The notes under the pieces: model-generated
What the model was told of the DNA's origin: nothing
Database searches by the model: none
Seen by the model: the letters and a program-made list of their open reading frames with translations, nothing else
Made by a program: the position numbers and the translations under genes
Origin: Acholeplasma oculi
Lineage (GTDB): Bacteria; Bacillota_I; Bacilli_A; Acholeplasmatales; Acholeplasmataceae
Assembly (NCBI RefSeq): GCF_900166985.1
Contig: NZ_FUZK01000001.1
Coordinates: forward strand, 310,001 to 374,000
Reading direction: 5' to 3'
DNA: 64,000 bases
Part shown: in pieces, positions 22,056-30,836 of the stretch
Layout: each line of letters begins with the position of its first letter
How positions within the stretch are numbered: position 1 is the stretch's first letter

Positions 22056-23669
22056 ATGCAAAAAACAATTCAAATCATTAAACCGAATAAACAACTAAAT
22101 TCAGAAACTTTAAACACAGCAAGTTTAAAAAAGCGTGTCGCTGCTTATGCAAGAGTTTCAACGGATTACGAAGATCAACTTAATTCCTACAAAGTTCAAT
22201 GTGATAGTTACACCCAAACTATTACATCTAACCCCAACTACATATTTTCAGGTTTATTTGCAGATCAGGGTATCTCTGGGACTCAAGCTAAGAAAAGACC
22301 GGAATTTATGAAAATGATTCAATCTGCCAAAGATGGTAACATTGATTTAATTCTAACCAAGTCTATTTCACGCTTTGGTCGTAATACCGTCGATGTCATT
22401 ACCTATATTCGTGAACTGCGTGAAATCGGTGTTGAAATCTTTTTTGAGAAAGAAAACATTTCGTCACTTGATCCTAAAATTGATTTCATGTTAACGATTC
22501 TTTCTTCTATTGCCCAAGAAGAAAGTCGTGCTATTTCATCGAATGTTAAATGGGCAATCGAGAAAAAGGCTAAAAACGGTATTGTTGATCCAAGACGTAT
22601 TTATGGGTATAACGTTGAAGATGGTAAATATTCAATTAATGAAAATGAATCCGTGGTCATCAAGTTAATATTTACGCTTGCTTTAAAAGGCTACAACATC
22701 AACGACATTGTTAAAATGCTAAACAATAAAAACATCTTAACCATGAAAGGGTCTAATTGGAAATATGGCACCGTCAGACATATTTTACAAAATGAACGAT
22801 ATTGCGGTGATGCTTTGTTACGTAAAACAGTATGCATTGATTATTTAACCAAAAAGACCGTTAAAAACGATAACATCGTTGATAAGTATTATGTTTCTAA
22901 TAATCATGTGCCAATCATCTCTAGAGAAATGTTTGAAGATGTTCAAACCATACTCAAACATCCTAGTATTGCTTTAACGCATTCAAACAAGATAACAAAA
23001 TATCCCCTCACTGGATTAATATACTGTTCTAAGTGTGGCAGAACACTAAAAAGACAACACATTAAAAGTGGTAGCCATCAATATGTCATTTTGAATTGTA
23101 ATCACACTTATAACAACATGCATATTTGTAAAAGTGGTTCACCTAAATATGATTTAGTGATTGGTGCAGCATTGGAATCGGTTAAAGAACTTGTTTCGGA
23201 TAAAACTCCTTTTAATGCCTTATTAAATCATTTGGACATCAATACTCATCTAGAATCCTTAAGAGCCCAGAAAATGCAAATAAAGGCTTCTATGCGTTCT
23301 TTACATGAATCACTAGAACCAAAGCCAAACGATGAATCAATCATGCAAGAAATCACAACGCTTGAAACTACGTTATCAAAAATAGAAATTCAAATGAGCA
23401 TCTATGTTTCAACCCAATTAAAACTTGAATATATCAAGTCATTACCTGAGTTAGAGGAAATAAATGAATCTATAAATTTCAAAGATATTTATTCAATCAT
23501 TCTTGCAGATGAGCAAAAAATACTATTCATCATCTCACCAGCCAAGACCATAACTCAGCTTGTTGATAAAATTCCTAATATGCTAGACTCTGAATCCATG
23601 TTAAGTAAAATGTATGTTTCTAAAGATGGCAACCATGGTATTTTCTACGAGGTAATTTTGTATGAATAA
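22056..23669 (+). CDS. Large serine recombinase with zinc ribbon
   Basis: The 537-aa protein has an N-terminal resolvase domain with catalytic serine in YARVSTDYEDQ (about residue 35), SRFGRNTVDVITYIREL downstream, then a recombinase domain (LRKTVCIDY region), the zinc-ribbon CSKCGRTLKR with later Cys residues at NCNH and HICKSG, and a coiled-coil C-terminus. Such enzymes integrate and excise phages and transposons between attP and attB-type sites. It overlaps the second recombinase by 8 bases, so both are made together. A copy of the 20-base block lies just upstream. Confidence 0.93.
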   Translation: MQKTIQIIKPNKQLNSETLNTASLKKRVAAYARVSTDYEDQLNSYKVQCDSYTQTITSNPNYIFSGLFADQGISGTQAKKRPEFMKMIQSAKDGNIDLILTKSISRFGRNTVDVITYIRELREIGVEIFFEKENISSLDPKIDFMLTILSSIAQEESRAISSNVKWAIEKKAKNGIVDPRRIYGYNVEDGKYSINENESVVIKLIFTLALKGYNINDIVKMLNNKNILTMKGSNWKYGTVRHILQNERYCGDALLRKTVCIDYLTKKTVKNDNIVDKYYVSNNHVPIISREMFEDVQTILKHPSIALTHSNKITKYPLTGLIYCSKCGRTLKRQHIKSGSHQYVILNCNHTYNNMHICKSGSPKYDLVIGAALESVKELVSDKTPFNALLNHLDINTHLESLRAQKMQIKASMRSLHESLEPKPNDESIMQEITTLETTLSKIEIQMSIYVSTQLKLEYIKSLPELEEINESINFKDIYSIILADEQKILFIISPAKTITQLVDKIPNMLDSESMLSKMYVSKDGNHGIFYEVILYE

Positions 23670-25167
23670 AGTTGATATTATTAAAGCAATCCCAAATTAC
23701 ACAAACGGTGTCAAGCAACTTAAGATAACTGTTGGTTATGCTCGTGTTTCAACCGAATCTGAAGAACAAGATACATCTTATGTTTTACAAATTGAGGAAC
23801 TAGAAAATGACATTAAATCCAATCCGAATTATCAGTTTATGGGCATCTTCAAAGATAAAGCAACCGGTACTTCAGCTAAATATCGTAATGAATTCAAGTT
23901 AATGATTAAACTTGCTAGAAAAAAAGAGATTGATCTGATTATCACAAAATCAATCTCTAGATTTGGTCGTAATCTAACAGAAACCATTTCTATTATTAGG
24001 GAGTTAAGAAATATAGGTGTTGAAGTATACTTTCAAAAGGAAAACATTTCCTCACTTGATGATTCATTTGATTTTCTGTTCTCTGTTCTATCAAGTCATG
24101 CTGAAGAAGAAAGTCATAACATTTCTCAAAATAAACTTTGGTCAGTTAAACGCCAGAAGCAAAATGGTGAAAATTTAACTCACAGATTATATGGTTATAA
24201 AATTACAGGTAATGAGTATCACATCATTGAAGATGAAGCTAAGGTCATTAGAAAAATATTTGATTTATATATTAATGGTGCAACTTACAAATACATCATC
24301 GGCTTTCTTTTTAATCACAATATCCCTTCTCCTACTGGCAATCCTTACTGGTCAAAGACGACACTTGAAGGGATGTTAAAAAATGAGAAGTTTTGTGGGG
24401 ATATGATGCTTGGTAAAAATTTTTCTGTTAATGGTCTAAGGAAAGTGAATCATGGTGATCTGACTGAAAAAGTATTTGTTCAGAATAATCATGAGGGCAT
24501 CATCTCTAAAGAAACATTTGCCCAAGCACAAGCGATTAGAGAAAAACGAAGAAAGAAACACACAGGTGGTCCTGGAAGTAAATCACCCTATGCAAGTTTT
24601 ATATATTCTACTGTCAATGAAAAACACCTTAAGTATGTAATGGAACGACCTAAAGGTAAGAGTGGTCGAAACAAAACTGAAATACCTACCCTTTATTGTA
24701 ACGGACTTAAACCAGGGACTAATCGAGTAGGTTTTCAAGTTAAGGTCATCTTAGATTTACTGGCTCAAATTGTTAAAGAGCTTAAACCTAAAATCTTATC
24801 TATCACTTATCCTCTATTCAAAGAATTAACATCATCAATATCAGTATTAGAAACAACATCTAGTTATCATGATGATAGTTTTTCTCCTTTAACTCATAAA
24901 TTGAAACTGATTAATCATTTGGATAGATTAAAAGAAATTCAAAGTCTATTGACCAGTACTCATGAAAAAGACATTAATGATTACAGAAAAATATTTAACA
25001 AAATCATGATTGATGCTGATTCAATCTCATTAAAATTATCACTATCAAATGAAGACACACCAAATCTCAAGGACTACAATTTGATCCATGAATCAACATT
25101 TACTTATATAAAATTATTCAAACCAATAACATTACCTATCAAGGTTTATCTAGGGGGTTCGTACTAA
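23662..25167 (+). CDS. Large serine recombinase lacking the usual zinc-ribbon cysteines
   Basis: The 501-aa protein has the resolvase domain (YARVSTESEEQ, catalytic serine near residue 32; SRFGRNLTETISIIREL) and recombinase domain of the large serine family. Where the zinc ribbon should lie, only a single cysteine (LYCNGLKPGT) is found instead of the CxxC pairs. It is about 35% similar by eye to the preceding recombinase, with the same domain order, suggesting ancient duplication. Paired large recombinases such as CcrA/CcrB act on the same element, and a cooperating pair is a reasonable guess here. A terminator follows at 25229. Confidence 0.9.
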   Translation: MNKVDIIKAIPNYTNGVKQLKITVGYARVSTESEEQDTSYVLQIEELENDIKSNPNYQFMGIFKDKATGTSAKYRNEFKLMIKLARKKEIDLIITKSISRFGRNLTETISIIRELRNIGVEVYFQKENISSLDDSFDFLFSVLSSHAEEESHNISQNKLWSVKRQKQNGENLTHRLYGYKITGNEYHIIEDEAKVIRKIFDLYINGATYKYIIGFLFNHNIPSPTGNPYWSKTTLEGMLKNEKFCGDMMLGKNFSVNGLRKVNHGDLTEKVFVQNNHEGIISKETFAQAQAIREKRRKKHTGGPGSKSPYASFIYSTVNEKHLKYVMERPKGKSGRNKTEIPTLYCNGLKPGTNRVGFQVKVILDLLAQIVKELKPKILSITYPLFKELTSSISVLETTSSYHDDSFSPLTHKLKLINHLDRLKEIQSLLTSTHEKDINDYRKIFNKIMIDADSISLKLSLSNEDTPNLKDYNLIHESTFTYIKLFKPITLPIKVYLGGSY

Positions 25168-25228
25168 CTGTACGCTAACACATACATTAAGTGTTCGTAC
25201 TCTCACCAACACGAGAAAATTCAAAATC

Positions 25229-25249
25229 AGGGGGTTCAACCCCTTTTTG
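25229..25249 (+). terminator. Intrinsic terminator of the serine recombinase operon
   Basis: GGGG(TT)CAA-CCCC forms a GC-rich hairpin followed by five T residues, about 60 bases after the stop codon of the second recombinase. Confidence 0.65.
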
Positions 25250-25271
25250 TTTAAATATAATTTTTTACAAA

Positions 25272-25293
25272 GAAAAAGCACCAATTAAGGTGC
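25272..25293 (-). terminator. Intrinsic terminator
   Basis: On the minus strand GCACC-TTAATT-GGTGC is followed by five T residues. It lies about 160 bases beyond the stop of the membrane HTH gene at 25454 and would end its transcript. Confidence 0.55.
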
Positions 25294-25380
25294 AAAATCT
25301 TGCTTTTTATCGCATAATAAGGCTGTTTTTCGCCTTAATCAAAGATTATTTTGTGTGATGCTACCTATTTTAATACAAAT

Positions 25381-25440
25381 TAGCACCCTATCAAAATTTT
25401 TAGCACCCCTATGATTTTTTTAGCACCCCTAAATTATCGC
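25381..25440. repeat. Three 20-bp iterons
   Basis: TAGCACCC(C)TA begins at 25381, 25401 and 25421, an exact 20-base period, with AT-rich spacers. Evenly spaced iterons of about two helical turns are typical of plasmid or phage replication origins, or of operators bound by a multimeric regulator. They sit between the serine recombinases and the membrane HTH gene, just after its 3' end. Function is inferred only from spacing. Confidence 0.65.
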
Positions 25441-25453
25441 GCTGTTAAACAGT

Positions 25454-26962
25454 CTAATTATATCCATTATTATCTAAATAAAATTCATATATTTTTATTT
25501 CATTTGTACCAAAATAATAATAGAAAACATATAGTTTGTTTATTCCGTTTTCTAGCTCTCCCTCATTGTAATTGTTTGCTGTTTCATTATAAATTAAGTA
25601 ATAATCGGCTTCTTGATCAATAAACATGTTAAGTTTAGCTTTCATAAGTATTGTTTTGCTTGTTACCCAATGCACATTATTTATTAATGAATCTTCAAAC
25701 GTATTTATATTATTAGTAAGTAAAACTTTATGCTTTTCTGTAAATGGTATTATTGTCTTATTATCCTCAGTGAATTTAAAAGTTTTTTCAGAAACTGATA
25801 AACCATCCTCTGGAATATAAATGCTAGCAATATTGAAAATGTTTTTAGCAATTTCATAGTCTTTAGAATATCTTTCATTAAACGTTCCTGGAATCACAAG
25901 TGTCATAGCTAAGATTCCTAGAGTAGCTATTGGAACAATAATGTAAGAAACTATAATTAGTTTTGATTTGTAGTTTTTCTTACTTAAATACATCACATAG
26001 AAGAATGCTACCACGAGAGGGATAATCAAAACTGAAAATATTGGGATATCGTTCATCGAGTCACGCGTTGAATAATAACTATTCAATTCATTAGATGCAT
26101 TATCAAGAATTAATGACACTGAAATAAATATTGCAATTGTTAATATAATTGATCCTATTAGACTATAAAATAATGATTTTTGTAAAAATAAATTCTTTTT
26201 GTTTGCATTTTGTGTTTCAGCAATTTTTCTAGATTTTACTTTTTCAACATTAATATTTTTATTTCTTAAAAAATCAAGTAAAGAACCTTTATCACCATTT
26301 ATAAAATCATTTAAGTCCATTTGAAAAAATTTTCTTTTCATTGACGGATGTTCTAGATATAAATAATGATTTGATATTTTCGCTTTTTTAAATGCTTGAT
26401 ATTTCACTTTAGATTCAGTCGTTGACACCCCGTCTTCAAAATAAATCACCAATTCCTCATCTTTAAAAATAAACCTTTGAAGATTTTTCTTTGAGAAATT
26501 CAAATTTTTTTGAGCTTTTTTGTGTTCAAAATAATTTATTACTATTGATATAATAGGAACTGCTATAATTAAAAACATAGCCACAAATAATAAGCGTTCT
26601 TCTAATGATATATCACCAATCACTATAATTAAAATAAGAATCAGTGTAATAGGCATAATTTTAGATAGATGTCTAATAAAATAATTGGCGGTTTCTAAAA
26701 GTAAATACCTATAGCTAATTTCAGAATGGATTGTTCTTATAATTAAACTATTATCTTTATCAATCATTTCATTATTAATTAAAACATCGACTTTTACATT
26801 AAAAAACTTAGCTAATGCTATCAGTTTTTCAGTAGATGGACTTGACTGATTCGTTTCCCATAAACTAATGCTTTGCCTTGAAACATCAAGCTTATTAGCA
26901 AGTTCTTCCTGTGAAAGTTTATTTACTTTTCTTAATTCTGTAATTTTATTTCCTAAATTCAT
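25454..26962 (-). CDS. XRE-family HTH protein with membrane domain
   Basis: The 502-aa protein starts with a Cro/CI HTH (residues 1-62: KLSQEELANKLDVSRQSISLWE). Hydrophobic segments follow near 93-112, 120-142, 265-285, 313-331 and 338-360, and then a C-terminal hydrophilic domain of about 140 residues rich in Thr, Asn and Tyr. HTH proteins tethered to the membrane are thought to sense envelope or small-molecule signals; the target is unknown. GGTGAT precedes the start. An inverted repeat AATTGC-n6-GCAATT (27015-27032) upstream may be its operator. Confidence 0.8.
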   Translation of the reverse strand: MNLGNKITELRKVNKLSQEELANKLDVSRQSISLWETNQSSPSTEKLIALAKFFNVKVDVLINNEMIDKDNSLIIRTIHSEISYRYLLLETANYFIRHLSKIMPITLILILIIVIGDISLEERLLFVAMFLIIAVPIISIVINYFEHKKAQKNLNFSKKNLQRFIFKDEELVIYFEDGVSTTESKVKYQAFKKAKISNHYLYLEHPSMKRKFFQMDLNDFINGDKGSLLDFLRNKNINVEKVKSRKIAETQNANKKNLFLQKSLFYSLIGSIILTIAIFISVSLILDNASNELNSYYSTRDSMNDIPIFSVLIIPLVVAFFYVMYLSKKNYKSKLIIVSYIIVPIATLGILAMTLVIPGTFNERYSKDYEIAKNIFNIASIYIPEDGLSVSEKTFKFTEDNKTIIPFTEKHKVLLTNNINTFEDSLINNVHWVTSKTILMKAKLNMFIDQEADYYLIYNETANNYNEGELENGINKLYVFYYYFGTNEIKIYEFYLDNNGYN

Positions 26963-27014
26963 ATTATCACCATACTTATTATATTATATTGAACTCTGAA
27001 TACCACCAATTATT

Positions 27015-27032
27015 AATTGCACCAACGCAATT
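27015..27032. promoter_or_regulatory. Inverted repeat upstream of the membrane HTH gene
   Basis: AATTGC and GCAATT flank ACCAAC, about 55 bases before the start codon at 26962. It is a candidate autoregulatory operator for the HTH protein. Sequence alone cannot confirm binding. Confidence 0.35.
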
Positions 27033-27090
27033 ATCACTTGCTATTATAGAATAATATAATTTTTTCACTCTTAATGTAACTAATATTTCT

Positions 27091-27621
27091 TTATAGAATT
27101 AACTCATCAATCGTCATATTATAAATCTGAGATAAACCATATACCACATCAAGTCTAACTAACCTAGTTCCCATCTCATAACCTTTCAGAGTAGCTTCAC
27201 TAATGTTTAATAAATCAGCCACAAACTTTAATGACATATCATGATATAGTCTTTGTTCTTTTATGGACTTTCCGATTTTTACTTTATCAATGGATTTAAG
27301 TTTTAACTTATGTTTTGGAAAACAGATTCGACTCCAATTGTTCATGATTTCATCTAAGTTATTAAATGTTTTAAAATTGTATTTAAGTTCCTCATTATTG
27401 ATTAATGACTTTTCTAGTAATTCATTTTGTTCATCAGAAAGTGAACATTTTAATATTTCGTATTGTTCTAGAATTTCTTTTGCTTCTTTGTATTTCTTAA
27501 TGTTATTTATGCGATAATCAGTACTTACTATACTATCATATGAGTCGATGATAGACTTCGCATTTCTTAAATAATGTCTACACCATTTCCAAAAATCTGT
27601 TTCATTATTTCTGAAGTGCAT
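27091..27621 (-). CDS. HTH-domain partner of the AbiEi-like protein
   Basis: The 176-aa product has a helical N-terminal ~110 residues with no family I know (FWKWCRHYLRNAKSI near the start). It ends in a Cro/CI-type HTH at about residues 118-176 (SLKFVADLLNISEATLKGYE). It overlaps the AbiEi-like gene by 17 bases and is read after it. AbiEii toxins are nucleotidyltransferases, and none of their GSxxD-type signature is present here. The partner is therefore a different kind of protein, either an unrecognised effector with a fused DNA-binding domain or a second regulator. Confidence 0.6.
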   Translation of the reverse strand: MHFRNNETDFWKWCRHYLRNAKSIIDSYDSIVSTDYRINNIKKYKEAKEILEQYEILKCSLSDEQNELLEKSLINNEELKYNFKTFNNLDEIMNNWSRICFPKHKLKLKSIDKVKIGKSIKEQRLYHDMSLKFVADLLNISEATLKGYEMGTRLVRLDVVYGLSQIYNMTIDELIL

Positions 27622-28258
27622 TTTTATAATTCTCTTTGTAGATGTTTATGAGATTATTCTTAATTGAATATCTATTTAATAATTCATCAAGAGTAGTGAT
27701 TGTTGAGTATTTATATGGATGGTGCGTTATAATCTCTTTGATAATCTCATCGGAATATGATTTTATTCCAGATTCTTTTTCTTCATGATAGCGAATATAA
27801 TCGATATCTTTTATAGAACCTACTTTTTCTATTAACTCCAAGGCAGTAATTAGACTTACTACTTCATCATAAAAAAATGTATTAAATTTAATGAGGTGGT
27901 ATTTATTAATGGATTTGTTGTTAGATACTATTTTGTTCGTATAAATCTGAATAGTATCATCATCTTGATCTCCGATATCATAATAGTTATACATGGCTCT
28001 TCCAACCATCATACCGCTAAAATGATCCGCATAATATTCTTTGATTGCATTATCAATGTCAATATGTTGATCAGAGTTGACAATATATACGCCTTTAGTA
28101 ATACTTGAAACAATTTTTTCATCTTCTAATCTATTTAGGATCTTTAGTAGAGTTTTATATGGTATCAAAGAAAAGCGATGGGTTTGTTCATATTGAACAT
28201 CAAATAATCGTCCTTGATTTTGTATACAAAACTCTCTTAATGTTTTTGTGTAATTCAT
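27605..28258 (-). CDS. AbiEi-like antitoxin (winged helix plus C-terminal domain)
   Basis: The 217-aa product starts with a winged helix (LLKILNRLEDEKIVSSITKGVY near residues 38-59, ending in the KG-hY wing typical of AbiEi), followed by a DUF-type domain beginning NAIKEYYADHFSGMMVGRAMYN. This is the layout of type IV antitoxins of the AbiE system, which repress their own promoter. GGCGGTGAC precedes the start. The promoter just upstream contains TGTCGACA repeats, consistent with autorepression. Such modules give abortive infection or stabilise islands; this family assignment is by pattern only. Confidence 0.65.
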   Translation of the reverse strand: MNYTKTLREFCIQNQGRLFDVQYEQTHRFSLIPYKTLLKILNRLEDEKIVSSITKGVYIVNSDQHIDIDNAIKEYYADHFSGMMVGRAMYNYYDIGDQDDDTIQIYTNKIVSNNKSINKYHLIKFNTFFYDEVVSLITALELIEKVGSIKDIDYIRYHEEKESGIKSYSDEIIKEIITHHPYKYSTITTLDELLNRYSIKNNLINIYKENYKNALQK

Positions 28259-28279
28259 TATGTCACCGCCTTTGTCTAT

Positions 28280-28330
28280 ATTATACCTTAATATGTCGAC
28301 ATTTTGAATATTTTATTCGACATTGTCGAC
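28280..28330 (-). promoter_or_regulatory. Promoter and operator of the AbiEi-like operon
   Basis: On the minus strand TTCAAA (28303-28308), a 17-base spacer and TATAAT (28280-28285) form the promoter. The spacer contains the perfect palindrome ATGTCGACAT (28293-28302). TCGACATTGTCGAC lies just upstream (28317-28330), and a further TGTCGAC is at 28414-28420, next to the tmRNA 3' end. The repeated word is the likely AbiEi-like binding site. Confidence 0.65.
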
Positions 28331-28430
28331 TTTTTTCGGTATGATTAAAAATTCCATAAAATGCCCTTATAGAGCGATAAAAATAAAAAAGACATCTTGC
28401 ATCGGATACAAAATGTCGACTTTTAATGTA

Positions 28431-28782
28431 TGGTGGAACCGATGGGAGTTGAACCCATGTACGAGACTCTTCTTCTATTACAATCTACATGTTTAGTCAA
28501 TCTAATGATTTAATACCGCTTAGTAAATTGACAAAATTAGCAAGTACGAGGCTAGTTTTGGTTTTCGTATCTTATACCTAGACATATATAAGATCTTAAC
28601 TTGTTTTCTGAGGCAAGCTTTAAGTCACAAGTATACTTAAAGGTGCCACGCTAGTGCTTTATATTAAGCGAATGCGTAAGTTTGTGTTTGGTTTCCGGTT
28701 ATTATAACCTCGCGTTTTTAAGAGCGCTACCTCTACATGCATATAATAGATTCGAAGCCCCGGCAAATCCACGAACGGCCCC
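28431..28782 (-). ncRNA. ssrA: tmRNA
   Basis: The 352-base transcript begins GGGGCCGTTCGTGGATTTGCC and ends CGGTTCCACCA. The ends pair over seven bases and the CCA is encoded, as in other tmRNAs. The T-arm is GGGTTCAACTCCC. The tag frame (28664-28696) reads GNQTQTYAFA followed by TAA. It rescues stalled ribosomes and marks incomplete proteins for proteolysis. The promoter (TTGCTA-N17-TATAAT) overlaps the end of the ECF gene. The 3' end faces the accessory region, a common integration site for mobile elements. Confidence 0.95.
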
Positions 28783-28790
28783 ATACCATT

Positions 28791-28819
28791 ATTATATATT
28801 TATTCTTATATTTTAGCAA
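28791..28819 (-). promoter_or_regulatory. ssrA promoter
   Basis: TTGCTA (28814-28819), a 17-base spacer and TATAAT (28791-28796) on the minus strand place the start site at the tmRNA 5' end. The -35 lies inside the last codons of the ECF transporter gene (stop at 28806), so the two genes are packed tightly. Confidence 0.7.
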
Positions 28820-29579
28820 GTTTTTGTTGAACGACTGGTAATCTACGTAAACTAAGGTAAATAGGTGTTGCTATTAGCGCTGCAACAACAGCTTCCATTA
28901 AACCATTGAATCCTACTACTAAAATAATTGCATCTACAACTGCTAAATTAGGGAAAGTCTCTAGGAATGAATTATATGCAAATAATGCAACAGCAGTTAA
29001 TACAAGTATGGTGTGTACAAGCGTACCTAAAATGAATATAGATGGTATCACCAACGACTTAAAGTCATGTTTCATATATAGATACACATATAACCCTACA
29101 AAAACTAGAATAATTGAAATTGCTATGACATGAATAAGTACTTGCTCTAAACCTGATAATACAATAAAACTACCATAGTATATTGCAAGAATTGTTATCA
29201 ATCCAACAAGACCTACAATCAATTCGCTACCAAATCTAACATTTTTAAACCAATTAAATAATTTAACTAAATAATGTACCACAAAAGCGAATAACACTCT
29301 AGGTAATATACTTACAAGTGGATTGATGAATGCTACATTGAGCCCTACTGGATTCATTGCTGCTTGAATTAAACTAACTAATCCAAAAGCAAAACCTGCA
29401 ATCCAAAAATACTTAGTTGATAACAGAACAGCCGCAATCAACACAGGTATATGTAGTATCGTAATAGGATTACCCGGCATAATTGTAATAAATCCAATTT
29501 GAGGAATCATCCCCATTAAAAAAATTAGTGCAACAAAAATTGATGTTAACACTAACTCAAAAGTTTCATTTCTTTTCAT
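28806..29579 (-). CDS. ECF transporter S component (vitamin uptake)
   Basis: The 257-aa membrane protein has about six to seven hydrophobic segments and the family-typical region GFITIMPGNPITILHIPVLIAA in its first third, followed by NPLVSILPR. S components bind a vitamin and share an energising module (EcfA, EcfA', EcfT) encoded elsewhere. The substrate is not certain; pantothenate- or pyridoxine-type S components are most similar in my judgement. AAAGGAG precedes the start. The leader contains a small hairpin (CCTAT-GA-ATAGG), not a riboswitch I recognise. Confidence 0.8.
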   Translation of the reverse strand: MKRNETFELVLTSIFVALIFLMGMIPQIGFITIMPGNPITILHIPVLIAAVLLSTKYFWIAGFAFGLVSLIQAAMNPVGLNVAFINPLVSILPRVLFAFVVHYLVKLFNWFKNVRFGSELIVGLVGLITILAIYYGSFIVLSGLEQVLIHVIAISIILVFVGLYVYLYMKHDFKSLVIPSIFILGTLVHTILVLTAVALFAYNSFLETFPNLAVVDAIILVVGFNGLMEAVVAALIATPIYLSLRRLPVVQQKLAKI

Positions 29580-29678
29580 ATTTTTTTCTCCTTTTTAGGC
29601 CTATTCATAGGTCCCATAAGCATTAAAATTATATCATATAGAAATCTATAATGTTAAAAAAATGATTGAAAAAATCAA

Positions 29679-29701
29679 AAAACTCCGTTAAAGGAGTTTT
29701 T
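29679..29701 (-). terminator. Intrinsic terminator of the lysine operon
   Basis: ACTCC and GGAGT form a hairpin with T-runs on both strands, directly after the stop codon of the deacetylase gene. It ends the eight-gene operon and could also act on plus-strand transcripts. Confidence 0.65.
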
Positions 29702-29703
29702 AA

Positions 29704-30831
29704 TTAGAACATTTTTTTATATTGAACAATATCAATGAAATATTTTAATCCATTTAACAACACTTTTTCATCAAAATTAAAGAAATTTGAATGTAGCGGA
29801 TGTATAAAATCTTTATTGATATTTTTAGTACCAATAAAACTAAACACACCTGGAACTTCCTTTTGATAAAATGCAAAGTCTTCTGAAAACATCATTGGTT
29901 TTAATTCAACAATTTCATGATCCTTAAGAGATGCTTTTACTTCCTCATATAGTGCTGAGTCATTATCAACAGCCGGATAATAATCTACAATAAAATCATC
30001 AATACTCACACCATAAAATGATTCGATTGACAGTTTAGCATCCATCATTTTTCTTTTAAGTAATTCAAATATTTGATCATTAAATGCTCGAATAGTACCT
30101 GAAATTTTTACTTTGTTCGCAATAATATTTCTGGCTTCTCCACCTTCAATTTTACCAGTAGTAATAACAGCTGGTTCTAGAGGGTCAATGTATCTTGAAA
30201 CAATTTGATTCAATAAAACTACAAACTGAGATGCAGCTAAGACTGCATCAATTCCACTTTGAGGTTGTGCACCGTGGGATGATTTACCATGAATTATAAA
30301 ATCAAATTCAGCATTTCTAGCAAGCATTGGTCCACGCTTTAATCCAACAATACCTTCATCCAACCCTGGAAACAAATGAAGTCCATGAATCTCTTTGATA
30401 TTGTAGTCTTTAAATAAACCTTCTTTTATAATAACAGCTGCTCCACCCGGTCCTTCTTCAGCCGGTTGAAAGATAAGAACAATCGTTTGATTGGGTTTTG
30501 GCATATTTGATAAATATTCTGCAAATCCTAATAACATTGTTGTATGACCATCATGACCACATGCATGCATATTACCAACATGTTTACTTTCAAAATCAAC
30601 TTTTGTGCCTTCTAAAACAGGTAGTCCATCCATATCTGCTCTAAAAGCTATTGCTTCTTTTGAAAGACCCTCTATGACCACAACCAATCCTGTTTTTGCA
30701 TATGTTAAAGGTTTAAATCCCATGGATTCAAGCTCATTTTTGACATATGCATAGGTCTTTTCTAAATCAAATCCAATTTCTGGTATTTGATGTAGGTCCC
30801 TTCTTATCTTAGTAAGTCTTTCAAGCGTCAT
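29704..30831 (-). CDS. N-acetyl-diaminopimelate deacetylase
   Basis: This is a 375-aa M20-family metallopeptidase fold. ACGHDGHTTMLLG near residue 96 and EEGPGGA near residue 129 supply metal ligands, and the dimerisation domain lies between about 175 and 290. It removes the acetyl group from N-acetyl-LL-diaminopimelate in the acetylase branch of lysine synthesis. The place directly after dapH supports this over other M20 amidohydrolases. I start at 30831, after AAGGAAG. Bacillus ykuR is the equivalent; it has been called dapL, a name also used for an aminotransferase. Confidence 0.88.
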   Translation of the reverse strand: MTLERLTKIRRDLHQIPEIGFDLEKTYAYVKNELESMGFKPLTYAKTGLVVVIEGLSKEAIAFRADMDGLPVLEGTKVDFESKHVGNMHACGHDGHTTMLLGFAEYLSNMPKPNQTIVLIFQPAEEGPGGAAVIIKEGLFKDYNIKEIHGLHLFPGLDEGIVGLKRGPMLARNAEFDFIIHGKSSHGAQPQSGIDAVLAASQFVVLLNQIVSRYIDPLEPAVITTGKIEGGEARNIIANKVKISGTIRAFNDQIFELLKRKMMDAKLSIESFYGVSIDDFIVDYYPAVDNDSALYEEVKASLKDHEIVELKPMMFSEDFAFYQKEVPGVFSFIGTKNINKDFIHPLHSNFFNFDEKVLLNGLKYFIDIVQYKKMF

Positions 30832-30836
30832 ATAAA

